NCBI RefSeq assembly: GCF_000142905.1
Contig: NW_013657670.1
Span: 174,323-238,322, forward strand
Source: Thecamonas trahens ATCC 50062
Taxonomy: Eukaryota; Apusozoa; Apusomonadida; Apusomonadidae
DNA: 64,000 nt
Direction of reading: 5' to 3'
This document shows, in pieces, positions 31,001-39,505 of the stretch. Numbering within the stretch: the stretch's first letter is position 1; each line of letters opens with the position of its first letter. The notes under the pieces are model-generated. The model made no database searches. It was not told where the DNA came from and was given only the letters and a program-made list of their open reading frames with translations. Position numbers and translations under genes: made by a program.

Positions 31001-31646
31001 GCTCTGTACGACTCCATGACATCGGTCCCGTAGATCTTGAACCACTTGTACGGGTTGACCACGATGAGAATCGAGCCGATGTTGGTGTAGATCACGTCGC
31101 GCTTGAACCGCGACGCGAGGTTGTGGAGAATGATGCCCTCATCAATAACGCCCATCTGCACCAAGTCGTCGTGATCAGCCCGCAGTGCCGCCCGCCGCAG
31201 CGGATAGCACGGTTGCGCGCCTGACCGCCGCGCCGAGGCCTTGATCCGGACCTGCCTGCCGAGCTCGGTCTCCACCAGCTCTGGCGCGTCGATGGAGCCC
31301 TCGAGGACTCTTCCCGGCAGAAAGCCATGCTTGGCATCAGCCACCCAAACGTAGTCATCGGTCTCTATTGAGTCCATCGCCGAAGCCAGACACGCCGGTT
31401 GCTCCGTCTGAGTCACGTCCAGCGCCGCATTGTAGTAGTACGTCAGTCCGTCCTCCGTCGTCAACTGCTCCCATGCCGACGGCACATCCCACGGTGCCGT
31501 AGACGGCAGCTTTCCCAAACTGAACTCCCCCCCCCTCCATGTGTGTGTGAGTGTGTGTGTGTGTGTGCGTGTTTGCGTAGCATAGTGGTGGTGGTGGTAG
31601 CAGGGTAGGTGGTGGTGGTGGGACGGCAAGCGGTGACGTACGACAT
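25033..31646 (-). CDS. Myosin heavy chain with two WW domains and WSSW-repeat tail
   Basis: About 2,160 residues. An N-terminal WW-like domain (WEQLTTEDGLTYYYN) precedes the motor (about 95-790): NPYKWFKIYG, P-loop GESGAGKTEATKQ, switch I NYNSSRFGKWMEV, switch II [20 protein letters not shown]. One IQ motif (IQRVFRGFRAR) follows. The tail has five helical modules, each with an S-x-WSSW motif (near residues 1118, 1266, 1411, 1608 and 1761), then a basic linker and a second WW domain (LPPDWRMVFDDVTGNNYF). The myosin class was not identified. Start: I prefer ATG at 31646 with five coding bases, then intron 31520-31641 (GTACGT...TTCAG), which gives MSLGKLPS in frame. The alternative is ATG at 31540, which needs one G fewer in the 9-G run at 31527-31535. 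Convergent with HGH1, 70 bases apart. Confidence 0.85.
31520..31641 (-). other. Predicted first intron of the myosin gene
   Basis: 122 bases from GTACGTCACC to GTTCAG on the minus strand, containing ACC and CA repeats. It leaves a five-base coding exon (ATGTC) and keeps the frame. The donor matches the introns of the ADP/ATP carrier and dynein genes. This is a prediction. Confidence 0.45.
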
Positions 31647-31782
31647 GTGACTGGGGGGGAAGGGGGGGGGGGGGGGGGGGGGGGAAGGGTGGAGGGTGAA
31701 GGGTGAGGGAGGGTGGAGTGCACCCCAGGGTGTGTAGAGGTAGGGTGGAGTGGGGTGAAGAGAAAGGTGGCTGTGGGCGTGA

Positions 31783-31838
31783 CCCGTGGCCCGTGGCCCG
31801 TGGCCCGTGGCCCGTGGCCCGTGGCCCGTGGTCATAGT
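31783..31838. repeat. Eight perfect tandem copies of CCCGTGG
   Basis: A 7-base unit is repeated exactly eight times (56 bases) between the myosin and RAE1 genes. Confidence 0.95.
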
Positions 31839-32046
31839 CGTCGTGGTCGTGGTCGTGGCCGAAGCTGTCGTTGGTCGTGGTTGGTGAGGCCATCATGCCT
31901 CATGGAATTTGGTGACTCACTGGTTGGTTGGCTGGGTGAGTGGCTGGCGGAGCGGGTGACTCGCTGGCTGGCTGGCTGGCTGCCACTCGGCAGAGTGATC
32001 AATGCGACTTGGCGGGAGGGCGGTCATCGAAGGATACGCGCACGCG

Positions 32047-32076
32047 GGGGTAGGGGTAGGGGTAGGGGTAGGGGTA
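32047..32076. repeat. Five perfect tandem copies of GGGGTA (telomere-like)
   Basis: A 6-base unit repeated five times, resembling but not equal to common TTAGGG-type telomere units. It lies about 65 bases upstream of the RAE1 start. Confidence 0.9.
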
Positions 32077-32139
32077 GGTGCAGGGGGGTTCATAAGGCAG
32101 AACTTGACTCTTGCAGAGCAAGGGTGGGACTTGTAGAGG

Positions 32140-33144
32140 ATGAACCGGAGCAACCCGAACAATGACTATGAGGTGGCGTCGCCTCCGTCGGACGGGGTGT
32201 CGACGCTGTCGTGGTCGCCGGCGGCGGAGCACCTCGCGGCGGGGGCTTGGGACGGATGTGTGAGGGTGTGGGAGGTGCTCAACACCGGGGCCACCAACCC
32301 GCTTGCCGAGCAGACGCACCAGGCGCCGGTGCTGGCTACGGCGTGGGACGAGCAGGGCGGGCGGCTGTTCTCGGGCGGGTGCGACAACGCGGTCATGGGC
32401 TGGGACCTTGGCGCCAATGAGTTTACCCAAGTCGGGGCCCACGACGGCCCGGTCTCGGACATGTTCTGGTGCGCCTCGCTCAACACGCTGGTCACCGCCT
32501 CGTGGGACGCCACCCTTCGCTTCTGGGACTTCCGCCAGCCGCAGCCGGTCTGCTCGCACAAGATGCCCGAGCGTGTCCGCTGCATGTCGCACTCGGGCAT
32601 GCTCTGTGTCGCCGCCTGCGCCCTTGGCACCGACAAGCCCATGGTGCTCTTCGATCTCCGCACCCCGCAGCAGATCTACGGCGCCACCCCGTCGCCGCTC
32701 AAGTACCAGACTCGCTCGATTGACTGCTTCATCGACGGCTCGGGCTACGCCGCAGGCTCCATCGAGGGCCGCGTCGCCGTCCGCTACATCGACGGCAACG
32801 ACGACTCGAACTTTGCCTTCAAGTGCCACCGCAACACCCGAAACAACCACATCTTTGCCGTCAACTCGATCAGCTTCCACCCGCGCTTCGGCACCCTTGC
32901 CACCGCAGGCTCCGACGGCCAATACCTGTTCTGGGACAAGGACTCGCGCCAGCGCCTCAAGGCCTTCAAGCAGGCCCAGAACTCCATCTCGGCCTCCTCC
33001 TTCAACCGCGACGGCTCCATCTACGCCTACGCCGTCTCCTACGACTGGTCCAAGGGTGCTGCCTCCTACAAGCAGAACGAGGGCTCCTGGATCTACCTCC
33101 ACCCGACTCCCGACGATGAGATTCGGAGCCGCCCGCGCAAGTAA
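32140..33144 (+). CDS. RAE1: RAE1/Gle2 mRNA export and nuclear pore WD40 protein
   Basis: 334 residues, full-length for RAE1. The WD repeats are easily aligned: SPPSDGVSTLSWSP, AGAWDGCVRVWEV, THQAPVLATAW, MGWDLG, ASWDATLRFWDFR, then the RAE1-specific blocks SIEGRVAVRYID, FKCHRN, FAVNSISFHPRFGTLATAGS, FWDKDSRQRLK and YAVSYDWSKG. RAE1 binds the GLEBS motif of NUP98 at the nuclear pore and takes part in mRNA export and spindle assembly; those roles are from the family. The related BUB3 is shorter and lacks these blocks. The start ATG at 32140 is the first in frame. Its stop is 39 bases from the stop of the convergent subtilisin gene. Confidence 0.95.
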   Translation: MNRSNPNNDYEVASPPSDGVSTLSWSPAAEHLAAGAWDGCVRVWEVLNTGATNPLAEQTHQAPVLATAWDEQGGRLFSGGCDNAVMGWDLGANEFTQVGAHDGPVSDMFWCASLNTLVTASWDATLRFWDFRQPQPVCSHKMPERVRCMSHSGMLCVAACALGTDKPMVLFDLRTPQQIYGATPSPLKYQTRSIDCFIDGSGYAAGSIEGRVAVRYIDGNDDSNFAFKCHRNTRNNHIFAVNSISFHPRFGTLATAGSDGQYLFWDKDSRQRLKAFKQAQNSISASSFNRDGSIYAYAVSYDWSKGAASYKQNEGSWIYLHPTPDDEIRSRPRK

Positions 33145-33183
33145 AAATATGCTCCCTGTGCCTTCAATACGACGTGCTTTGAG

Positions 33184-36100
33184 CTAGCACTCCATCTCTA
33201 CATCGCCCACTCCACCGGCCGGCGTCGTCGATGCGCCACGGCACATGAGCCGCTCGCCCACAAACGATGACAGTGTCTGGCCAGCCTGCCCGCTCTTCCG
33301 CCACCAGTACACCACTCCGACCGCAAGGCTTGCAGCGAGCACAATTGCTGCTGGAATCGCGATTGCGGCAGCCACTGCTCCGCTCGAGCTCGAGCTCTTG
33401 TCAGAGTCCGGCGGCGGCGGCGGCGCGCCCGTGCCCGGTGGTGGCGGCGTGCCGGCCAGAGCCCATCCAATCGAGAATCCTGTCCGAGCCTCGTCGCCGT
33501 TCGAGTGAAAGCGAACAATTGCATCGCCCGGGACTACCATCTGCGACGATGCTGCCAGACTGCCTGAGACCACGACGCCGGCTGGCAAGATGGTGACGTA
33601 GTCGTGGACCGACTCGGTTGAAAACGCGCTCTTGTCCAAAGAGAGGACCAGGCTCTGCTCCGGAAAGTCAAAGTGCCACTCGCACTCGAGGTTGTGGGCG
33701 TACTCGAGGACACCCGAGTACGGGCCTGGCAGCTCGAGAGCTCCGGCAACGCCAGATGTTGTTGCATTGATCACCATCGGCGCCTTGCACGCCGGCGGCG
33801 ACCGGGTCCCGATTGCCCAACGCGCACTGAAGCCAGGCCGCGCGGTCCTACCGTCGGAGGTAAACTCGATGGACATGTTGCTCGAGCTAGACGCGGTGAG
33901 ATCAAGGTGGACCCCGCTATACTGCTGGCCGTCGATGGTGACAATGTCGTAGCCGGCCTCGGTGCTAAACCGTGAAAAGTGGAGGGCAATGTCCTTGCCC
34001 GGCGCTGAGATCTGCCACGCGCATGCCATGTCGTTGCCGTAAGGAATGCTGCCGTGGTACGGTGCTGGAACGGCGATGCTACCCGAACTGCCGTTGGCTG
34101 AGCTGATGGTCTCCAGCCCGCTGCAGAGCGTGCGCGGGCCAGGCGGATGCTGCGGCGGCGGCGGCGGCGGCGGCTTGGACGATGCAGCGACTGCCGTCAT
34201 GGCAAACACGCTCTTAGCAACGCTGCCATAGTAGAGGCCGGCGTACTGTCGCCCGCGCAGCGCCATGTTCAGATGCGTGGCGCCTGAGCTTCTGGCGCTC
34301 GTTACGGCCGCCGCCGGGATGAGATACGAGTTGTCGTAGTAAAAGTAGTACGAGAGCTCGGCCGTGTGCAGATCAGGGATGCCAGCAAAGCTAAAGAAGC
34401 CTTCGACAAACACAAATGTTTTGGAGAGAGCAAGAACAATGCCCTGTCCGTCGGGAACGCGGGCGAGCGGGAAACGCGCGAAGTCCCACTCGCCGGCGTG
34501 GAGCGCAAAGTCAAGTGAGTCGATGCCAACCGCGTACTCGCGGACCGAAATACTGCAGTCGGCGCCGGCAGCGTACGGCTCGCACGTGCAGCGGCCAGTG
34601 GCAGTGCTGCATCTTCCAGAGCCGGAGCACTCGCTGGCAGTGGCGGATGGGCACGAGGCCGGGCACGATCCCAAGCTAACCACGCCTCCGCCGCTGACCA
34701 CCAGCGCAAACGGCTGCGGGCCGACAGGCGCGGCGTTGACAAAGACCCGGAGGGAGAACGCGCCCGAGACAACGGCGCGGATCCGCTCGACGTTGTTGTC
34801 CTGATCGTAGGTAACCTGATCACGAGGACCAACGTTGCCGACATACACCGCGTCCGAGGCAGTCAGGGTGAGATCCAGGTCAGAGACAAGCGTGACGGCT
34901 GCCGCCAACGATGCCGGCGGATCGGTCCACACGAGCGTGGCCGAGACTGAAGTCTTGTCCGCGACCGAGAAGCAGTAGGTGAGCGAGGTGCCGGCCGGCT
35001 GCGGGCCGATGTCAACAAAATGAAAATCACCCACCGCGGAGAGGTTGGCAGCACCAAAGCCCTCGCCCCAGCGGCGGACGAGGGTAGGCGCAGCATCGTA
35101 CGCCGCCGGCGCCACCGCGCACACGCCCAACGGATCCAGCGGAGATCGGGGCACGGATGCAGTCGAGCCGGGTGTGGCGCTCGCCGAGTTGAGAAGGTAG
35201 GCCTTGACAAGTGCACCTGACGGCGACGGAATGGACGATCGCAAATGCTGGCGCACTAGCGCCGCCAGGCCGGCCACTGCCGGGGCAGCCATCGAGGTGC
35301 CGGACTCGGGACGGAGCGCGGCGCTCTCGCCACAGAACGGGGTGCTGCCCGGACCATTGGCATGGGCAGAGATAACCGGATCGCCGACAGCGACAATGTC
35401 AGGCTTGATTCGCAGCTCGCCGCGGACTGGCCCGAGCGACGAGAAGCAAGCCATATCGTCCGGCGACGGCGACGCCGGCACGCTTCCGTCGTAGTTGGAG
35501 AGCGTGACGAGGCTGCCAGTGGCGTTGGCCACATGCAGCGCATGAGTGAGGGTCGCGTTGCCGTCGGCGATGAGGACCGGAATGGTAGTCGCCGACCGGG
35601 TGTCGGAAACGCCCACAATGTACCACGCTTTCTCGTGGATGACTGCCAGCGCGCCTGCGTCCTGGATGGACTTGGCGCACGAGTCATGAGGCGCCAGAGA
35701 CGGGCACGCGTCCCAACAGATGCTGCACGGGCAGAGGAGGAGCACAATCTTGCCATTGACACCTGCTAGCGGCGCGTCGCAGGCCTCAATGATCACCACT
35801 TGGCCGGTGATGCTACCGTCCATGCCAGTGCCGACCATCCGTGCGCCGTACAAGGCCTTGACGAGCACACCTGAGGCGGCATCCGACGCCATGAGCGCGT
35901 AGCGGTACTTGGCGCTCGCGGCGTAGGCATCAGCCGTCGAGGTGAGGGCACCGACGTTGAGCGCATTCTTGGCGGTACCGGGCGATCGGACAGAGGAATA
36001 GCCATCGGAACCGTGATTGCCGGCAGCAAAGATGACGAGCATGTCAGGATTGCTCCATGTAAAGGTGTCGACGTCGCGGGCGTGGGTATTGTAGCCCGAG

Positions 36101-37323
36101 TACCCGGTCGAGCCCCACGAGTTGGTGTGGATGCGGGCGCCGGCTCCGTGCGGCATGCTGAAGAAGCGATCCGTGAGATCGGCAGGAACATGGAGCGCTT
36201 CGGACTCGTCGCCAAAGTCGTACATGATGATGCGCGCACCATAGGCGAGACCTTTGTTGGCGTTGGTGGTGGCGTTGGCGGAGGCGGAGGCGCTCCAGTC
36301 TGCCAGTCCGGCGACGGTGCCGGTGACATGGGTTCCGTGGCCGGCCGGCACATCGGTCTCAAAGGCCAGCTCGGCCTTGTGCCTAATGTACATGGCGAGC
36401 TTGCGATGGGCCGCGAGCGGCGTGTCGTAGGCCAGCGGCGTCGATGGATCGTGGAACATGCAGTTGTTGGTGTCGATACCGGTGTCGGCAACGGCCACAA
36501 TCTCACCCGCGCCGGTGATGCCGGCGTCCCAAAAAGGAAAGGCGGTGCCGGACGGATCGCCAGCCTGCCCGCGTGAAGCAGCGTGCCGGTTCATGCTCTC
36601 ATACTCGGAGCGGTGCTCGACAGCGACGACGGTCGAGTCCGAGGCGAGGGCGTCGAGCGCGCACTCAACGCTGGCGGCGTCCGCACCAGTGATGGTGATG
36701 CTGAGCTTTCGCGGCGAGGGCTGATCCACGTCGGCTTCAGCGACGCAGCGGGCAAGGACGGTACGGATGCGGGAAAGCAGCTCGCTGGATGCCTCATGGG
36801 CGACAGTAACGGGTGAGAGGTCGACGATCAGGTCAAGCCGGGCAGACGGTTGGGAAGTGCGGCGGCGGCGGGCGCGCGGCCTGCGATGACGCGATTGGAC
36901 ATCGCCGACCCAGACGATCTCGTCAAACTGAAGGAGCAAGTCGTCGACAAACTGCGACTCGCAGTGAACATGCAGAGTCCGTGCCGGGAGATAGCCGACA
37001 AGAGCAGGGCGCACAGCGGCGATGAGAGCGTCGGACGGATGAGCAGCGGTGGTGATGAAGAACTGGGCGCGGCGAGTCTTGTCCACAGCCGACGATGACG
37101 ACCGCGGAGCAGCGAGCAGCGTGGACATTGACGCGTGATGCAGATGCAGCGCCGCACCGCGGGAGATGTATCCGCCAGCTCGGCCGTGGATCATATGTCC
37201 ATCACTCCGGCTAATGTCCGCGGCCTTTGCTTCGACCGGGACACCAAGACCATGCGACTCACCGGAGCATGGAGGCAGGGCCAAGGCGAGTATGGCGAGA
37301 ACTACCACGCCTGCAACCATCAT
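33184..37323 (-). CDS. Membrane-anchored subtilisin-like protease with PA, EGF-like and two CUB domains
   Basis: 1,379 residues. A signal peptide (MMVAGVVVLAILALALPP) precedes a prodomain-like region. The S8 catalytic triad is visible: Asp in VADTGID (about 280), His in GHGTHVTG (about 326), oxyanion Asn in FAAGNHGSDG (about 435) and Ser in SGTSMAAPAVAG (about 675). A protease-associated (PA) insert lies between Asn and Ser. A beta-rich domain follows (WTDPPAS, LVSDLDLTL), then a Cys-rich EGF-like segment (about 885-920), two CUB-like domains (about 1070-1175 and 1185-1280), a Pro-rich linker, one TM segment (about 1313-1335) and a 40-residue cytosolic tail. It is thus a type I membrane protease with its catalytic part outside the cell or in the lumen. 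Substrates are unknown. The start at 37323 is fixed by the signal peptide. Confidence 0.92.
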   Translation of the reverse strand: MMVAGVVVLAILALALPPCSGESHGLGVPVEAKAADISRSDGHMIHGRAGGYISRGAALHLHHASMSTLLAAPRSSSSAVDKTRRAQFFITTAAHPSDALIAAVRPALVGYLPARTLHVHCESQFVDDLLLQFDEIVWVGDVQSRHRRPRARRRRTSQPSARLDLIVDLSPVTVAHEASSELLSRIRTVLARCVAEADVDQPSPRKLSITITGADAASVECALDALASDSTVVAVEHRSEYESMNRHAASRGQAGDPSGTAFPFWDAGITGAGEIVAVADTGIDTNNCMFHDPSTPLAYDTPLAAHRKLAMYIRHKAELAFETDVPAGHGTHVTGTVAGLADWSASASANATTNANKGLAYGARIIMYDFGDESEALHVPADLTDRFFSMPHGAGARIHTNSWGSTGYSGYNTHARDVDTFTWSNPDMLVIFAAGNHGSDGYSSVRSPGTAKNALNVGALTSTADAYAASAKYRYALMASDAASGVLVKALYGARMVGTGMDGSITGQVVIIEACDAPLAGVNGKIVLLLCPCSICWDACPSLAPHDSCAKSIQDAGALAVIHEKAWYIVGVSDTRSATTIPVLIADGNATLTHALHVANATGSLVTLSNYDGSVPASPSPDDMACFSSLGPVRGELRIKPDIVAVGDPVISAHANGPGSTPFCGESAALRPESGTSMAAPAVAGLAALVRQHLRSSIPSPSGALVKAYLLNSASATPGSTASVPRSPLDPLGVCAVAPAAYDAAPTLVRRWGEGFGAANLSAVGDFHFVDIGPQPAGTSLTYCFSVADKTSVSATLVWTDPPASLAAAVTLVSDLDLTLTASDAVYVGNVGPRDQVTYDQDNNVERIRAVVSGAFSLRVFVNAAPVGPQPFALVVSGGGVVSLGSCPASCPSATASECSGSGRCSTATGRCTCEPYAAGADCSISVREYAVGIDSLDFALHAGEWDFARFPLARVPDGQGIVLALSKTFVFVEGFFSFAGIPDLHTAELSYYFYYDNSYLIPAAAVTSARSSGATHLNMALRGRQYAGLYYGSVAKSVFAMTAVAASSKPPPPPPPQHPPGPRTLCSGLETISSANGSSGSIAVPAPYHGSIPYGNDMACAWQISAPGKDIALHFSRFSTEAGYDIVTIDGQQYSGVHLDLTASSSSNMSIEFTSDGRTARPGFSARWAIGTRSPPACKAPMVINATTSGVAGALELPGPYSGVLEYAHNLECEWHFDFPEQSLVLSLDKSAFSTESVHDYVTILPAGVVVSGSLAASSQMVVPGDAIVRFHSNGDEARTGFSIGWALAGTPPPPGTGAPPPPPDSDKSSSSSGAVAAAIAIPAAIVLAASLAVGVVYWWRKSGQAGQTLSSFVGERLMCRGASTTPAGGVGDVEMEC

Positions 37324-38803
37324 CCGACCTTCTGTCGAACGCAGAGTGACAGGGGGTAGAGAGAGGAGTGTACGAATGTGTCGACGTGGTCGCCTCTGAC
37401 CCACCCATGCGGGGGAATGCGGGGGCGGGGGGCCATGCACGTGTGGCTGCGACATTTTTGGCGAGTATTGTCGCGTCAGGGGCAAGGCACGAGGTCGGGG
37501 TGTTAGACAGGTAGACAGATGGTAGTGTGTGAGGGAAAGATGGTGTGCGTGACGGATAAGCTCATTCTCCGGGTAGAGGGAGGCAAAGGGAAGTGCAATG
37601 AGTGTGTGCGGGGAAGGGGGGGAGAGGGAGGGGAGGGGGGAGGGAGGGATGAAGCGAGAGATCACTGTTCGGGAGGACGAGTTGGGCACCACGACCACAT
37701 ACATCCCCCCACACACACACAGACTCCTCCCTCCGGAATTACCCCTCCCGCTCGCAGGCTCGCGGTCGGGAGTCCCGGTGACAAACAGGGCTGTGGTGTG
37801 GATGACATAGTGCACACCCCGGGAGACCCCCTACATGAGGTGTCCTTGGACAGTGCGGGAGTCGTGGACAATGTAATTTTTGGGGTCGCGCGACCTTCGG
37901 CTTCATCCGCGCTCAGGGCACCGGGTGAAGGGTAGCAACCAGTCACGGGCTCTGCCCGTGGCCGGGGGTGCACCCGGGGTCTTGAGCAGGCCGAGGAGCT
38001 TGACCACCAGGAAGGGGGGCCAGGGGAGGAGCCGGGCCCCTGGGCGCCAGGACGTAGTCCGTCTGGCGCCCTTGCACATCCTTCCTCGTGGTCAGAAATG
38101 ACCCGCCAAACGTCATGCGACCGGAGTCCGCAAGGGGGTGCGGTCTCATTCGAAGGGGGTTGACCGGCGGTAGGTGCACCTACCGTTTGTCGCCCCCGAT
38201 GGTTGCGGTCAGGGATCCGTCCCTAAACGGCGCTGCGAGGTGTGGACGGATCAGCGGGGCGAGGGCGCATGCGCCCTGCTCACGCTGATCCTCCTAACCC
38301 CCCGTGGGATGTGTGTCCATCCCGCCGTCGGTCCGCCGACGGCAACCAGTGTCGTCACATGTTGTCGGCATTATCATCCATATTGCCAACCTCTCCCTGG
38401 TGGACCGCCGGATGCTCGGTGGTCCTGAGCTGCAACCAGGACAGAGGTCGGCCTCTTGGAGGGTGGGATCTGAAGGAATATCGGCCGTCGGCGCCCCAGT
38501 GAGGGATTCCAAGTGACTAGAGTATCCTGCAGTCGATGTTGAGCACCCAACAAGTTGTACGCTGCACCACTTACGGATGTCCTATGTGGCGGCCGTCTTC
38601 TCGCCGTAGTGAGATCAGTGGTTCGCGGTACTTAGGGCCGGCGTACAATCCCACGGCAGGTGGCACCCTGCAGTTCCTGTAGGTGCTTCTCTGCTTAACT
38701 CCATGCAACAACTCTCCAGCACGTGATCTGGAACACAGGAGCTCTCAACAGCGCTGCTGTGTCTCGTCCATTGTCAACGCCATCTTCAACGCCATCTCCA
38801 ACG
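37324..38803. other. 1.5-kb gene-free region, palindrome- and hairpin-rich from ~37940 to ~38345
   Basis: The first 400 bases are likely the subtilisin promoter, with CA runs and G-rich tracts. From about 37810 the sequence changes character: no frame shows protein-like composition. Between 37944 and 38343 a series of self-complementary segments follow each other: CACGGGC/GCCCGTG (37944-37960), GGGTGCACCC (37966-37975), a 12-pair hairpin (38042-38071), the 18-base palindrome CGGTAGGTGCACCTACCG (38168-38185), a nested hairpin (38248-38291) and an 8-pair stem closing a TCCG loop (38324-38343). This could be a structured RNA, a mobile element end or a spacer. Nothing was recognised in 38345-38803 before the gap. 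Confidence 0.5.
38248..38291. repeat. Nested inverted repeat
   Basis: The outer arms GGATCAGCG (38248-38256) and CGCTGATCC (38283-38291) are perfect complements. They enclose the perfect 16-base palindrome AGGGCGCATGCGCCCT (38262-38277). Confidence 0.85.
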
Positions 38804-39437
38804 NNNNNNNNNNNNNNNNNNNNNNNNNNNNNNNNNNNNNNNNNNNNNNNNNNNNNNNNNNNNNNNNNNNNNNNNNNNNNNNNNNNNNNNNNNNNNNNNN
38901 NNNNNNNNNNNNNNNNNNNNNNNNNNNNNNNNNNNNNNNNNNNNNNNNNNNNNNNNNNNNNNNNNNNNNNNNNNNNNNNNNNNNNNNNNNNNNNNNNNNN
39001 NNNNNNNNNNNNNNNNNNNNNNNNNNNNNNNNNNNNNNNNNNNNNNNNNNNNNNNNNNNNNNNNNNNNNNNNNNNNNNNNNNNNNNNNNNNNNNNNNNNN
39101 NNNNNNNNNNNNNNNNNNNNNNNNNNNNNNNNNNNNNNNNNNNNNNNNNNNNNNNNNNNNNNNNNNNNNNNNNNNNNNNNNNNNNNNNNNNNNNNNNNNN
39201 NNNNNNNNNNNNNNNNNNNNNNNNNNNNNNNNNNNNNNNNNNNNNNNNNNNNNNNNNNNNNNNNNNNNNNNNNNNNNNNNNNNNNNNNNNNNNNNNNNNN
39301 NNNNNNNNNNNNNNNNNNNNNNNNNNNNNNNNNNNNNNNNNNNNNNNNNNNNNNNNNNNNNNNNNNNNNNNNNNNNNNNNNNNNNNNNNNNNNNNNNNNN
39401 NNNNNNNNNNNNNNNNNNNNNNNNNNNNNNNNNNNNN
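38804..39437. other. Assembly gap (634 N)
   Basis: A run of N. Frames that appear open through it are meaningless. The unusual inverted-repeat sequence just to its left suggests that the gap was caused by a repeat or strong secondary structure. Confidence 0.99.
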
Positions 39438-39505
39438 AAGGACGACCGCCACCACCACCACGCGACTCACCCCCACCCCCCCACCCCACACACACACCAC
39501 ACACT

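Larger units (their letters stand above)
31647..32139. promoter_or_regulatory. Divergent promoter region, myosin / RAE1, rich in tandem repeats
   Basis: No gene. It contains long G runs (31657-31684), eight CCCGTGG units (31783-31838), GGCTGG-type repeats (about 31960-31985) and five GGGGTA units (32047-32076). It presumably holds the promoters of both genes. Confidence 0.5.

Noticed and set aside
31999-33102. Minus-strand open frame over RAE1 (about 367 codons)
   Set aside because: Fully antisense to a textbook WD40 gene; low-complexity Val/Gly/Arg product.
37324-37800. Extension of the subtilisin gene upstream to 37815
   Set aside because: The extra residues are low-complexity and would bury the signal peptide that begins at 37323.
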